NCBI GenBank assembly: GCA_017555565.1
Contig: JAFZGF010000051.1
Location: 1-64,000, forward strand
Length of the DNA: 64,000 bases
Reading direction: 5' to 3'
Source: Oscillospiraceae bacterium
Lineage (GTDB): Bacteria; Bacillota; Clostridia; Oscillospirales; Ruminococcaceae
Part shown: one piece after another, positions 7,395 to 15,019 of the stretch
Layout of the letters: each line of letters starts with the position of its first letter
Numbering within the stretch: the stretch's first letter is position 1
Notes under the pieces: generated by a model
What the model was told of the DNA's origin: nothing
Database searches by the model: none
The model's input: only the letters and a program-made list of their open reading frames with translations
Made by a program: the position numbers and the translations under genes

Positions 7395-9341
7395 TTATTC
7401 TGTCCAATAACTTGAAAGATTTACTTTTTCACCTGTATCAAGATCGACATAGTAACAGGAATTGATAGTTTCAAACAGCTTTCCTTCACAGATATCTCCG
7501 ACCGATGACTGATATGCCTGTGCAGAAACTGAAATATCGGTTTCTTTAAGTGTCCGTTTGTCTATTTTTATAAGTTTATTCTGACCAAGAAGAATATAGA
7601 TATATCTGTTATCAAAATTTACGTTAAAAGAGTAATTGTCCAGAGGAACTTCTTTAATCAATATTTTATTCTCGCCACTCAGATCAACACGATAGATGCA
7701 ATATTTGCTGAAATCTCCCTTTTCATAAGCAACATAAAATACATAGTTGTTGGTAATGTTTATATGACTTGACCAGACACCTTCGTTGTTACTGGAGAAC
7801 AATACCAATTCACCGGTTTCGGCTGTTTTATAAAGTCCCACATAATCTCCATCTTGCTGTGCTACAAAAGCACTGCCATCATTTGCGGCTTGCCAGAATG
7901 TAGCAGGATAATCGGTAAGTTCTAATGCAAGAGTATCTGGAACTATTTTATATGCTTTATCAGTAATATAGTAGAGCTGATTACCATCAATATATTTTTT
8001 TACAGCTGCGTTGGTGTTTATCGCTTCTTCAGGCATTTTTGCTTTCAAAATGTTTTCGCCATTGGAATCCATGGATACAATATCACCTAAAGTGGTGAAA
8101 ACATAAATTCTGCCATCAACATATTCCAGGTCAGTTGGAATTTCATAGATGCTTGCATCAAAAGTATACAATTCGGTTACAGAGTTATCAAGCTTGCTCA
8201 TTTTTTTGATTTTAACAGCATCTTTAAAGTATATATTGTTTTCATCCTCTGCAATGAACATATATTTGTTATTATTTGATATAATTGAAGATGCAGTGTA
8301 GGAGTACTCAGATTTGGAATTGTCTGTACAAGATATAAGCAGTGTACTTGAAAGACACAATACCAATATACCTGCAATTAATGATTTACCTGATTTTTTG
8401 ATGTTGGTGTCATATATATTTTTGAATCTTGTTACCAAATTTTCTTTGTCGATTGCAAAGCAAGTGGAGAAAGCAGTCTTTTTGCTTACATTGAATTTTG
8501 CGATATCAAGAATACTATCACTGTACTTATGCTTGAATTCTTCATTTTGTCCTGCAATCACATCATCATCACAACACAGTTCCACATCTTTATGTGCCTG
8601 TTTATCCATCAGCCATACCAATGGGTTGAACCAGTGCATACAGCAGGCCAGCATCAGTATGAATTTATATAGTATATCTTTTCTTTTGTAATGTGTCAGT
8701 TCGTGGCGTAAAATCATTTCCAATACATCTTCACTGGTTTCTGTATCAGGAATAAAGATGGTAGGGGAGAAAATGCCCATAATCATAGCTGTATTTATGT
8801 ATCCACAGCGATATATATTTAGTTTTTGTGTAATGATCATTTCCTGACACAGTCTGTCCAGCATTTCCTGCCCGTTGATATCTGGTATTGACAATCTTTT
8901 CATTTTTGCTTTTGTAAAGATATACTGAATGATAAAATAAGTCAGCAATCCAATACTGCCAAGTGACCAAACCCATTCAATTACACTGTGTAGAACTATT
9001 CTTGGAAAAGTAGCAAAAGCAGGTTTTTCAAGCTGTTCATCCGCGGCTATGGCAATATTGTTATCAGCAATATCTTCCTGCTGTTGTATGTAATCCAGCA
9101 CATCATTTCTCACTATTGCAAAATTTGGCAAATCAGCATTTATTAAGTGCCGTGAGTCCGCATTGTGCCATATGTCAAAAGGTATCAGCAGCCTAACTGC
9201 AATCATCAGCCACACAAAATATCTTGCTTTTGCAACATACCTTTTGTTCATAACTGGCACCATTAACAGCATCATTGCTATAATCAGCGACATAGGAAAA
9301 ATAATTTCAATATAAGGAGTCAAAATTTCAAAATCAAACAT
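7395..9341 (-). CDS. M56 (BlaR1/MecR1-like) sensor peptidase with C-terminal DUF5050-like propeller
   Basis: The 648-residue protein starts with BlaR1-type membrane helices, then the zinc-protease motif HELTH at 213-217 within RHELTHYKRKDILYK, and a further membrane segment at about 325-341. Beyond the membrane (about 345-648) lies a beta-rich region with repeated IYV-, YYI- and YIL-type strands resembling a DUF5050 propeller, in place of the penicillin-binding sensor of true BlaR1. In this family ligand sensing outside leads to cleavage of the BlaI partner inside. The cognate regulator is encoded 14 bp upstream. Start ATG 9341 has a GGAGGTG site. The ligand is unknown; beta-lactam sensing should not be assumed. 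Confidence 0.85.
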   Translation of the reverse strand: MFDFEILTPYIEIIFPMSLIIAMMLLMVPVMNKRYVAKARYFVWLMIAVRLLIPFDIWHNADSRHLINADLPNFAIVRNDVLDYIQQQEDIADNNIAIAADEQLEKPAFATFPRIVLHSVIEWVWSLGSIGLLTYFIIQYIFTKAKMKRLSIPDINGQEMLDRLCQEMIITQKLNIYRCGYINTAMIMGIFSPTIFIPDTETSEDVLEMILRHELTHYKRKDILYKFILMLACCMHWFNPLVWLMDKQAHKDVELCCDDDVIAGQNEEFKHKYSDSILDIAKFNVSKKTAFSTCFAIDKENLVTRFKNIYDTNIKKSGKSLIAGILVLCLSSTLLISCTDNSKSEYSYTASSIISNNNKYMFIAEDENNIYFKDAVKIKKMSKLDNSVTELYTFDASIYEIPTDLEYVDGRIYVFTTLGDIVSMDSNGENILKAKMPEEAINTNAAVKKYIDGNQLYYITDKAYKIVPDTLALELTDYPATFWQAANDGSAFVAQQDGDYVGLYKTAETGELVLFSSNNEGVWSSHINITNNYVFYVAYEKGDFSKYCIYRVDLSGENKILIKEVPLDNYSFNVNFDNRYIYILLGQNKLIKIDKRTLKETDISVSAQAYQSSVGDICEGKLFETINSCYYVDLDTGEKVNLSSYWTE

Positions 9342-9355
9342 AAAAGCACCTCCTA

Positions 9356-9730
9356 TTATTTTCCTTTCAGTTCTTTCAGCAGTTGTTCCAGTTCGTCAAT
9401 ATCGCTGGCAGACAGTTCATCATTGTCAGCAAGGCTGGCAACAAAATGTTTTATACTGCCTTTATGCAGGCGGGACAGAAAACTATTGTTCTCAACCTGC
9501 ATATACTCATCCCTTGAAATTGCAGGGGAGTAAATGTTTTTATTACCGCTTTTTTCGCAAGTAATAAAGCCTTTTTCCTGCAATCTGGACAGCATTGTAA
9601 GGATAGTGCTGTCTGACCATCCTTTATTACTGAATTTTGTGTTGAAATAATTTCTCTGTACACTTTTGTCAGCTTCCCACAGGGCCAGCATCAGTTCCAG
9701 TTCTGTTTCAGGTAATTTTTTAATTTTCAT
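9356..9730 (-). CDS. BlaI/MecI/CopY family transcriptional repressor
   Basis: The 124-residue winged-helix protein has the family's recognition region (TILTMLSRLQEKGFI at about 42-56) and the acidic C-terminal dimer helix (SASDIDELEQLLKELKGK). BlaI proteins repress their own operon and are cleaved or inactivated after signalling by the M56 partner, which follows 14 bp downstream. An AGAT-rich GGAGATTT site precedes the start. It is the first of two BlaI/M56 pairs in the window; the second is at 24075-27207. Confidence 0.88.
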   Translation of the reverse strand: MKIKKLPETELELMLALWEADKSVQRNYFNTKFSNKGWSDSTILTMLSRLQEKGFITCEKSGNKNIYSPAISRDEYMQVENNSFLSRLHKGSIKHFVASLADNDELSASDIDELEQLLKELKGK

Positions 9731-9747
9731 ATCAAATCTCCGACAAT

Positions 9748-9783
9748 AGTAGTAGTTTGATTATATTCTACAGCTGTCGAAGG
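9748..9783. promoter_or_regulatory. Possible BlaI operator upstream of the first BlaI/M56 pair
   Basis: An imperfect inverted repeat runs from CGACA (about 9750) to TGTCG (about 9780) and contains ACAGCTGT and a TACA element of the type BlaI repressors bind. It lies directly upstream of the repressor gene. The symmetry is weak. Confidence 0.25.
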
Positions 9784-9858
9784 AAAATGTCAATATATAC
9801 TGTTGATTTATTTCTCTCAAGACAATAGAATATAGATATAATAATTAAAGAGGTAACT

Positions 9859-10605
9859 ATGCTTAAAATAATTCTTTCACCTGCCAAAAAGATGGTTGTA
9901 GACAGCGACAGTTTGGAAACTGTATCCCTGCCACCATTTCTTGATAAAACCGAAATAATTAAAAATGAACTGCAGTCAAAAACATATGCAGAACTGAAAA
10001 AACTGTGGGCTTGTAATGATAAAATTGCAGAAGAAAATGTTCGGCGTCTTGAAAATATGAATTTAACACGCAACATAACTCCAGCGATACTTGCTTATGA
10101 CGGCATTGCTTTCAAATATATGGCACCGGCAGTTTTTGACAACAGCCAGTTTGACTATATACAGAATCATCTGTTTATTCTGTCGGGCTTTTACGGAGCG
10201 GTGCGTCCCTTTGACGGTGTGGTACCATACCGTCTTGAAATGCAGGCAAAGCTGAAAATAGATGATAAAAAGAACCTGTACGAATATTGGGGCAGGGATT
10301 TGTATGACTTTGTAACAAAAGATACAGACACAATAATCAACCTTGCATCTGAAGAATATTCCAAAACAATTTCAAAATATCTTTCTAATGATGTAAAGTT
10401 TATTACAGTTACATTTGCGGACCTGATTGATGGTAAATTAGTGGAAAAAGGTACAAAATGCAAAATGGCCCGCGGTGAAATGGTGCGATTTATGGCGGAG
10501 AACAACATAGAAAATCCGGAAGAAATAAAGAAATTCAACAGACTTAACTATGAATTTTCACCTCAGCACACTACCGAAACAAATATTGTTTTTATACAGA
10601 AATGA
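9859..10605 (+). CDS. yaaA: YaaA family peroxide-stress protein
   Basis: This 248-residue protein is a full-length member of the YaaA (DUF328) family. Visible hallmarks are the N-terminal MLKIILSPAKKM, the central LAYDGIAFKYM and GFYGAVRPFDGVVPYRLEM blocks, and a C-terminal RGEMVRFMAEN and FNRLNYEFS. In E. coli YaaA binds DNA and lowers free iron during peroxide stress; the same role is assumed here. The gene is divergent from the BlaI gene and is followed by its own terminator. AGAGGT precedes the ATG. Confidence 0.92.
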   Translation: MLKIILSPAKKMVVDSDSLETVSLPPFLDKTEIIKNELQSKTYAELKKLWACNDKIAEENVRRLENMNLTRNITPAILAYDGIAFKYMAPAVFDNSQFDYIQNHLFILSGFYGAVRPFDGVVPYRLEMQAKLKIDDKKNLYEYWGRDLYDFVTKDTDTIINLASEEYSKTISKYLSNDVKFITVTFADLIDGKLVEKGTKCKMARGEMVRFMAENNIENPEEIKKFNRLNYEFSPQHTTETNIVFIQK

Positions 10606-10606
10606 C

Positions 10607-10635
10607 AATATCCCTCTGGAAAGAGGGATATTTAT
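10607..10635 (+). terminator. Terminator of yaaA
   Basis: AATATCCCTCT pairs with AGAGGGATATT around a GGAA loop and is followed by TTATTTG. It starts just after the yaaA stop codon. Confidence 0.85.
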
Positions 10636-10697
10636 TTGCTAAAAATACAGATATATTATATAATAAAATATTATAAATTTATTGGATTGGATAAAAT

Positions 10698-13262
10698 ATG
10701 AAAAAACTTGTTATGGGTGTGCTTGCCCACGTTGACAGCGGTAAAACCACACTGTCAGAAGGTCTGCTTTATCTTACCGGCAGTATAAAAAAAGCCGGCA
10801 GGGTAGACCACGGCAACACTGCCCTTGATACAAATGAAATAGAAAAAAGCCGTGGTATCACTGTATTTTCAAAACAGGCAGTGTTGAATCACGGCAATTT
10901 GCAGTTGTGCCTGTTGGACACCCCTGGGCACGTAGATTTTGGTGCAGAGGCAGAGAGAACCTTGCAGGTTCTTGACTGTGCTGTGCTCATTATTTCTTCC
11001 CTTGATGGCGTGCAGAACCATACAGTCACACTCTGGAATCTTTTAAAAAACTACAATGTGCCTACATTTATTTTTGTAAATAAAATGGACCTGCCAGGCG
11101 CAGACAAGACAGTAGTTCTCTCACAGTTGAAAAAACAGTTTGGCAGTGGATGTATAGATTTTTCAATGGCAGAAAATGATGTTTTTGAAGAAGTGTCACT
11201 TTTTGATGAAGCACTTATGGAAAAACTGTTGGAAGATGAAAAATTGTCTGCTGATGATATTTCACAGCTTATTTTTGACAGAAAGATTTTCCCCTGCTTT
11301 TTTGGTTCTGCACTTAAAATGGAGGGATTGGATGATTTTATCAACTCTGTTGAAAAATATGCTCCAACAATAGAATATCCAGATAAGTTTGGCGCAAAAG
11401 TTTTCAAAGTAGCCTATGAAGGCAACGACCGTCTTACATTTATGAAAATTACTGGTGGCAGTCTGAAAGTGAAAAACTCTGTTCCCCAGGTTGATAAAAA
11501 TGGCGAAAGCCATACTGAAAAAGTAAATAGCATTCGACTGTACACAGGTGAAAAGTTTAAAACGGAGCAGGAACTGTCTGCTGGCAGTGTGTGTGCTGTT
11601 ACCGGTCTTAACCATACTTATCCAGGGCAGGGCCTTGGCGCAGAGCAAAATAGCGCAGAATCTCTTTTGCAGGCTATTTTCTCCTATAAAGTAATATTTG
11701 ACGAAAAATATGATGTTCGTATTGTGTTGGCAAAATTGCGCCAACTGGAGGAAGAAGAACCACAGCTGCGTATCGTATGGAACGAGCAGGCGAAAGAAAT
11801 TCATCTCAGTCTTATGGGTGAAATACAGCTTGAAATTATTAAAACTCTCTGTCAGCAGAGATTTGGTATAGATATTTCCTTTGATGCTGGTAGTGTTCTC
11901 TATAAAGAAACCATCAGGACTACTGTTGAAGGTGTTGGGCATTATGAGCCATTGCGCCACTATGCAGAAGTCCACCTGCTTTTGGAACCTGGTAAACCGG
12001 GCAGTGGTCTTGTGTTTGATACCCTTTGCAGTGAAGACAAACTGGACAGAAACTGGCAGAGACTCATCATCACTCATCTCTATGAAAAAACACACATCGG
12101 TGTGCTGACAGGCTCCCCGATTACAGATATGAAAATTACTTTGGTAAATGGACGCGCCCACCTTAAACACACAGAAGGCGGTGATTTCCGTCAGTCTACT
12201 TACCGTGCAGTAAGAAATGGTCTTATGCAGGCAGAAAGTGTACTTTTAGAGCCTTGGTACGATTTTGAGATTACTGTTCCAAACGAGAACATTGGCCGTG
12301 TAATGACTGATATTCAGAAAATGAGCGGCAGTTTTGATTCACCTATGCAGGATGGTGACAGCAGTACACTTACAGGTTCAGCACCTGTTTCAGAAATCAA
12401 TTCATATAACTCAACTCTTATCAATTTTACAAGAGGTAAAGGCAGAATAAACCTTAAATTCAAAGGCTATTTTCCTTGCCATAATGCAGATGAAATTATT
12501 GAAAAGTTTGCATATGATCCAGAAGCAGACCTTGAAAATACACCGGACAGTGTTTTCTGTACCCATGGTGCAGGCTTTGTTGTCAAGTGGAACGAAGTGA
12601 AAAATAAAATGCATCTGGAACCTTTTCTCAAAGAAAAGAAATCTGCCTCTGAAGAAAGACCGGCCCGTATTTCCCGCAGACAGGTTGAGCAATACTACAC
12701 CTCACTTGAAGATGACAAAGAATTGCTGAAGATATTTGAATCAACTTATGGCAAAATCAAAACTGACAAATATCACGCACTGAAAACAGCGCCGAAAGAA
12801 GAAAATCAAAGTAAAAATAAAAATATCCAACCTTTTGAAAAAGAATATCTTCTTGTAGACGGATACAATATTATTTTTGCCTGGGATCACCTTAAAAAAA
12901 TTGCGGAAGAAGACATCGAGGATGCCCGACATAAACTGGCAAATACTCTTTGCAATTACCAGGGATTTAAAAAGTGTGAGATAATACTGGTGTTTGACGC
13001 ATACCGAGTAAAAGGAAATGTGGGTGAGATATCGAAATATCACAACATAACCATTGTTTATACAAAAGAAGCTGAAACAGCAGATATGTACATCGAAAAG
13101 GTAACTCACGAAATAGGCAGAAAATACCGTGTGAGAGTTGCTACATCAGATGGTCTTGAGCAGATTATTATTCTGGGACATGGTGCATTGCGTCTGTCTG
13201 CATCAGCATTTCTTGAAGAAGTGCAGGAAGTGGAAAAAGCTATCCGCGAATATCTGCAGTAA
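10698..13262 (+). CDS. TetM/EF-G-like translational GTPase fused to a Rae1/YacP-like NYN ribonuclease
   Basis: The 854-residue protein has two parts. Residues 1 to about 610 follow the EF-G/TetM plan: G1 AHVDSGKTT at 10-18, G2 RGIT, G3 DTPGHVDF, G4 NKMD, domain IV with NGRAHLKHTEGGDFRQS, and domain V ending IPF-like in KFKGYF. A linker rich in charged residues follows. Residues about 715-854 form a NYN/YacP domain with the acidic residues in place: D721 (VDGYN), D767 (VFDAYR), D796 (ETADMY) and D818 (TSDG). B. subtilis Rae1 (YacP) cuts mRNA in the ribosomal A site, and TetM-type GTPases bind the same site. A ribosome-rescue or A-site cleavage role is inference. The gene is alone, close behind the yaaA terminator. 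Confidence 0.88.
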   Translation: MKKLVMGVLAHVDSGKTTLSEGLLYLTGSIKKAGRVDHGNTALDTNEIEKSRGITVFSKQAVLNHGNLQLCLLDTPGHVDFGAEAERTLQVLDCAVLIISSLDGVQNHTVTLWNLLKNYNVPTFIFVNKMDLPGADKTVVLSQLKKQFGSGCIDFSMAENDVFEEVSLFDEALMEKLLEDEKLSADDISQLIFDRKIFPCFFGSALKMEGLDDFINSVEKYAPTIEYPDKFGAKVFKVAYEGNDRLTFMKITGGSLKVKNSVPQVDKNGESHTEKVNSIRLYTGEKFKTEQELSAGSVCAVTGLNHTYPGQGLGAEQNSAESLLQAIFSYKVIFDEKYDVRIVLAKLRQLEEEEPQLRIVWNEQAKEIHLSLMGEIQLEIIKTLCQQRFGIDISFDAGSVLYKETIRTTVEGVGHYEPLRHYAEVHLLLEPGKPGSGLVFDTLCSEDKLDRNWQRLIITHLYEKTHIGVLTGSPITDMKITLVNGRAHLKHTEGGDFRQSTYRAVRNGLMQAESVLLEPWYDFEITVPNENIGRVMTDIQKMSGSFDSPMQDGDSSTLTGSAPVSEINSYNSTLINFTRGKGRINLKFKGYFPCHNADEIIEKFAYDPEADLENTPDSVFCTHGAGFVVKWNEVKNKMHLEPFLKEKKSASEERPARISRRQVEQYYTSLEDDKELLKIFESTYGKIKTDKYHALKTAPKEENQSKNKNIQPFEKEYLLVDGYNIIFAWDHLKKIAEEDIEDARHKLANTLCNYQGFKKCEIILVFDAYRVKGNVGEISKYHNITIVYTKEAETADMYIEKVTHEIGRKYRVRVATSDGLEQIIILGHGALRLSASAFLEEVQEVEKAIREYLQ

Positions 13263-13292
13263 CTTTTTAATATAGATAATAGAGGTGATTTT

Positions 13293-13496
13293 ATGAACAA
13301 CCAACCCTTTGTTATCAATCTTACAGAAACAGAGCTTCCAAATCTTTCCCTGGATGCCCAGGATAGCTTTGGCCTTGAGTTCAGCCATACGAATTTATGG
13401 CAGGATGACAGCGGAGACATTATAAAACTTCTGAATTCTATCAATGAAAAACTTGAACTTATAACAGAAATTCTAATTAAAAACGGAAGGGAATAG
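13293..13496 (+). CDS. Small acidic hypothetical protein
   Basis: This 67-residue protein is not recognised. It is acidic in the middle (DAQDSFGLEF and WQDDSGDIIK), with a C-terminal amphipathic helix (LLNSINEKLELITEILIKNG). Reality is supported by a good AGGTGAT site eight bases before the ATG, a position 30 bp behind the GTPase-NYN gene and a terminator whose stem contains its stop codon. It is probably cotranscribed with the upstream gene. Confidence 0.7.
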   Translation: MNNQPFVINLTETELPNLSLDAQDSFGLEFSHTNLWQDDSGDIIKLLNSINEKLELITEILIKNGRE

Positions 13497-13512
13497 CCCT
13501 TCCGTTTTTTGT
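13481..13512. terminator. Terminator overlapping the stop of the 67-residue gene
   Basis: AAACGGAAGGG (13481-13491) pairs with CCCTTCCGTTT (13497-13507), followed by more T. An A run on the left makes it usable from the minus strand as well, where it would end the gene at 13522-14223. Confidence 0.9.
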
Positions 13513-13521
13513 ATAACTGAA

Positions 13522-14223
13522 TCAGTCATTACAGTCATTTTCGTAATCAGTATCAAAAGTACAATCGTTGTCAAAACTTTCACAGAAAGTAAGGGCATTT
13601 GCTGGATATGGTCTGATTCCCTCTACCCATACAGTTTCATTCTTCCACAGATTATCCACAATATTACCCCTGATTCTCGCCATATATCTCGGGCAGGAGC
13701 CAGTTGTGTCTTTGTATATATTGCAACTGAGCTGTACAACCATACAGCTGCCATCTATGTAGGACAGTTCATCTTTCAGGCATTCAGGCATACGGCCATC
13801 TTCAGTTGAGTAAAAATTATACAGCACTTCATCAACTACCTGTACGGGGATGGCAATATATGTAGGCTGGCATCTTTCATCAGCAGGCAGGCTTCTTATA
13901 ACAATCTGTCCCTGGATAGTTACTCTTACACCGGGGCGGTCAGTTTCACAGTTCACCAGTTCTTCGTGTGCATTTGTTACTCGAAAGCTTGCATAAGATG
14001 TGTCTATTACGCCGGGGTAGTTGATGATTCCACGGCAGTTATTCAGTATACCATTCACACTGGGCAGCGGAATACTTGTGCGTATCTGCTTTGTAGCAAT
14101 AAAGCGGATATGTTTTGCGGAAATATTAAGATATTCAGTGTCGGGAACATTTTCGATTATTCCAAAACGCTGTTTGTTGTTACAGAGATAGTCTTTGATA
14201 CAGTTGTTTTCAGGTGTCATCAT
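13522..14223 (-). CDS. Cysteine-containing hypothetical protein
   Basis: I do not recognise this 233-residue protein. It has no signal peptide or membrane segment, about ten Cys residues (including NNCRGI, DERCQP, DGSCMVV and GSCPRY), beta-rich predicted stretches such as VRVTIQGQIVIRSL and YIAIPVQVV, and a very acidic tail (FDNDCTFDTDYENDCND). Cys-rich, beta-rich soluble proteins of this sort in spore formers are often spore coat or exosporium components, but that is only a guess. A GGAGG site precedes the tandem ATGs at 14223/14220. It stands alone on the minus strand. Confidence 0.75.
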   Translation of the reverse strand: MMTPENNCIKDYLCNNKQRFGIIENVPDTEYLNISAKHIRFIATKQIRTSIPLPSVNGILNNCRGIINYPGVIDTSYASFRVTNAHEELVNCETDRPGVRVTIQGQIVIRSLPADERCQPTYIAIPVQVVDEVLYNFYSTEDGRMPECLKDELSYIDGSCMVVQLSCNIYKDTTGSCPRYMARIRGNIVDNLWKNETVWVEGIRPYPANALTFCESFDNDCTFDTDYENDCND

Positions 14224-14308
14224 AAATCCTCCATATTATATTAGCAATCGCTTAAAGTATAATATGTGGATTATAAAAATATGTTACAGTCTCATCGTTA
14301 AATAACTC

Positions 14309-14337
14309 TTGTTACTTTATGTTATAAATGGTATACT
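14309..14337 (+). promoter_or_regulatory. SigA-type promoter of the HAD/SGNH/GpsA operon
   Basis: TTGTTA (14309-14314) and TATACT (14332-14337) are separated by 17 bp, 25 bp before the HAD gene start. Both boxes match the consensus in at least four of six positions. Confidence 0.6.
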
Positions 14338-14361
14338 TATAAAATACAGGAGGGAAGATAT

Positions 14362-15012
14362 ATGAAATATAAAGCTATATTTTTTGACCTTGACGGAACC
14401 CTTACAAACCCTGAAGAAGGCATAGTAAATTCTATACGGTTCGCCGCAGAATTCTATGGTTTGAAAAATGTGGAAGAACTTAAACCTGGCTTCAGAAAAT
14501 ATATTGGTCCACCGCTGCTGGATACTTTTATAGAACTTCTTGGTTCGGATGTAGAAAAAGCTGAAGCAGCTGTTGCAAAATACCGCGAACGCTTTGCACC
14601 CATAGGTCTATATGAAAATGAAATTTATCCTGGTGTAAAAGAAACGCTGGAAAAACTTAAATCCATGGGTTATATTCTGTGCACTGCCAGCAGTAAACCA
14701 CAGAAATTTGTAGATACTATCCTTGAACATTTTGAAATAAAAAAATACTTTGATTTTGTAGGTGGTGCCACAATGGATGGTCGCATCAGCAAAAAAGAAG
14801 ATGTTATAGATTATGTTCTGAAAGAAACCGGTTTTGCTCCTGCACAGGTGCTTATGGTCGGTGACAGAATGTTTGACCTTGAAGGTGCCGCAGAGTTCGG
14901 TATGGATGCAGTAGGCGTTCTTTACGGCTTCGGCAGCAGGGAAGAACTGGAAAAATGTAAAAATATCGCGATTATAGAAAATATCAGCGAATTAATAAAT
15001 ATCCTGGAATAG
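14362..15012 (+). CDS. HAD family hydrolase, phosphoglycolate-phosphatase-like
   Basis: A 216-residue member of HAD subfamily IA. The nucleophile motif FFDLDGTLTNPEEG is at residues 7-20, the second motif is in CTASSKPQKF, and the metal motif is in VGDRMFDLEGA. A helical cap lies between the first two motifs. Relatives dephosphorylate phosphoglycolate or nucleoside monophosphates; the substrate cannot be fixed here. GGAGGGAAG is the ribosome site. It is the first gene of an operon, seven bases before the SGNH gene. Confidence 0.88.
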   Translation: MKYKAIFFDLDGTLTNPEEGIVNSIRFAAEFYGLKNVEELKPGFRKYIGPPLLDTFIELLGSDVEKAEAAVAKYRERFAPIGLYENEIYPGVKETLEKLKSMGYILCTASSKPQKFVDTILEHFEIKKYFDFVGGATMDGRISKKEDVIDYVLKETGFAPAQVLMVGDRMFDLEGAAEFGMDAVGVLYGFGSREELEKCKNIAIIENISELINILE

Positions 15013-15019
15013 GTGAATT

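Noticed and set aside
7395..9730. Beta-lactam sensing BlaR1/BlaI resistance operon
   Set aside because: The external domain is not a penicillin-binding domain and no beta-lactamase gene is present.
11262..12170. Long minus-strand open frame inside the GTPase-NYN gene
   Set aside because: It is antisense to a well-conserved translational GTPase, has no ribosome site and gives Phe/Cys/His-rich shadow sequence.
10698..13262. Tetracycline resistance gene
   Set aside because: The GTPase part resembles TetM, but the fused NYN domain and core chromosomal setting do not support a resistance label.
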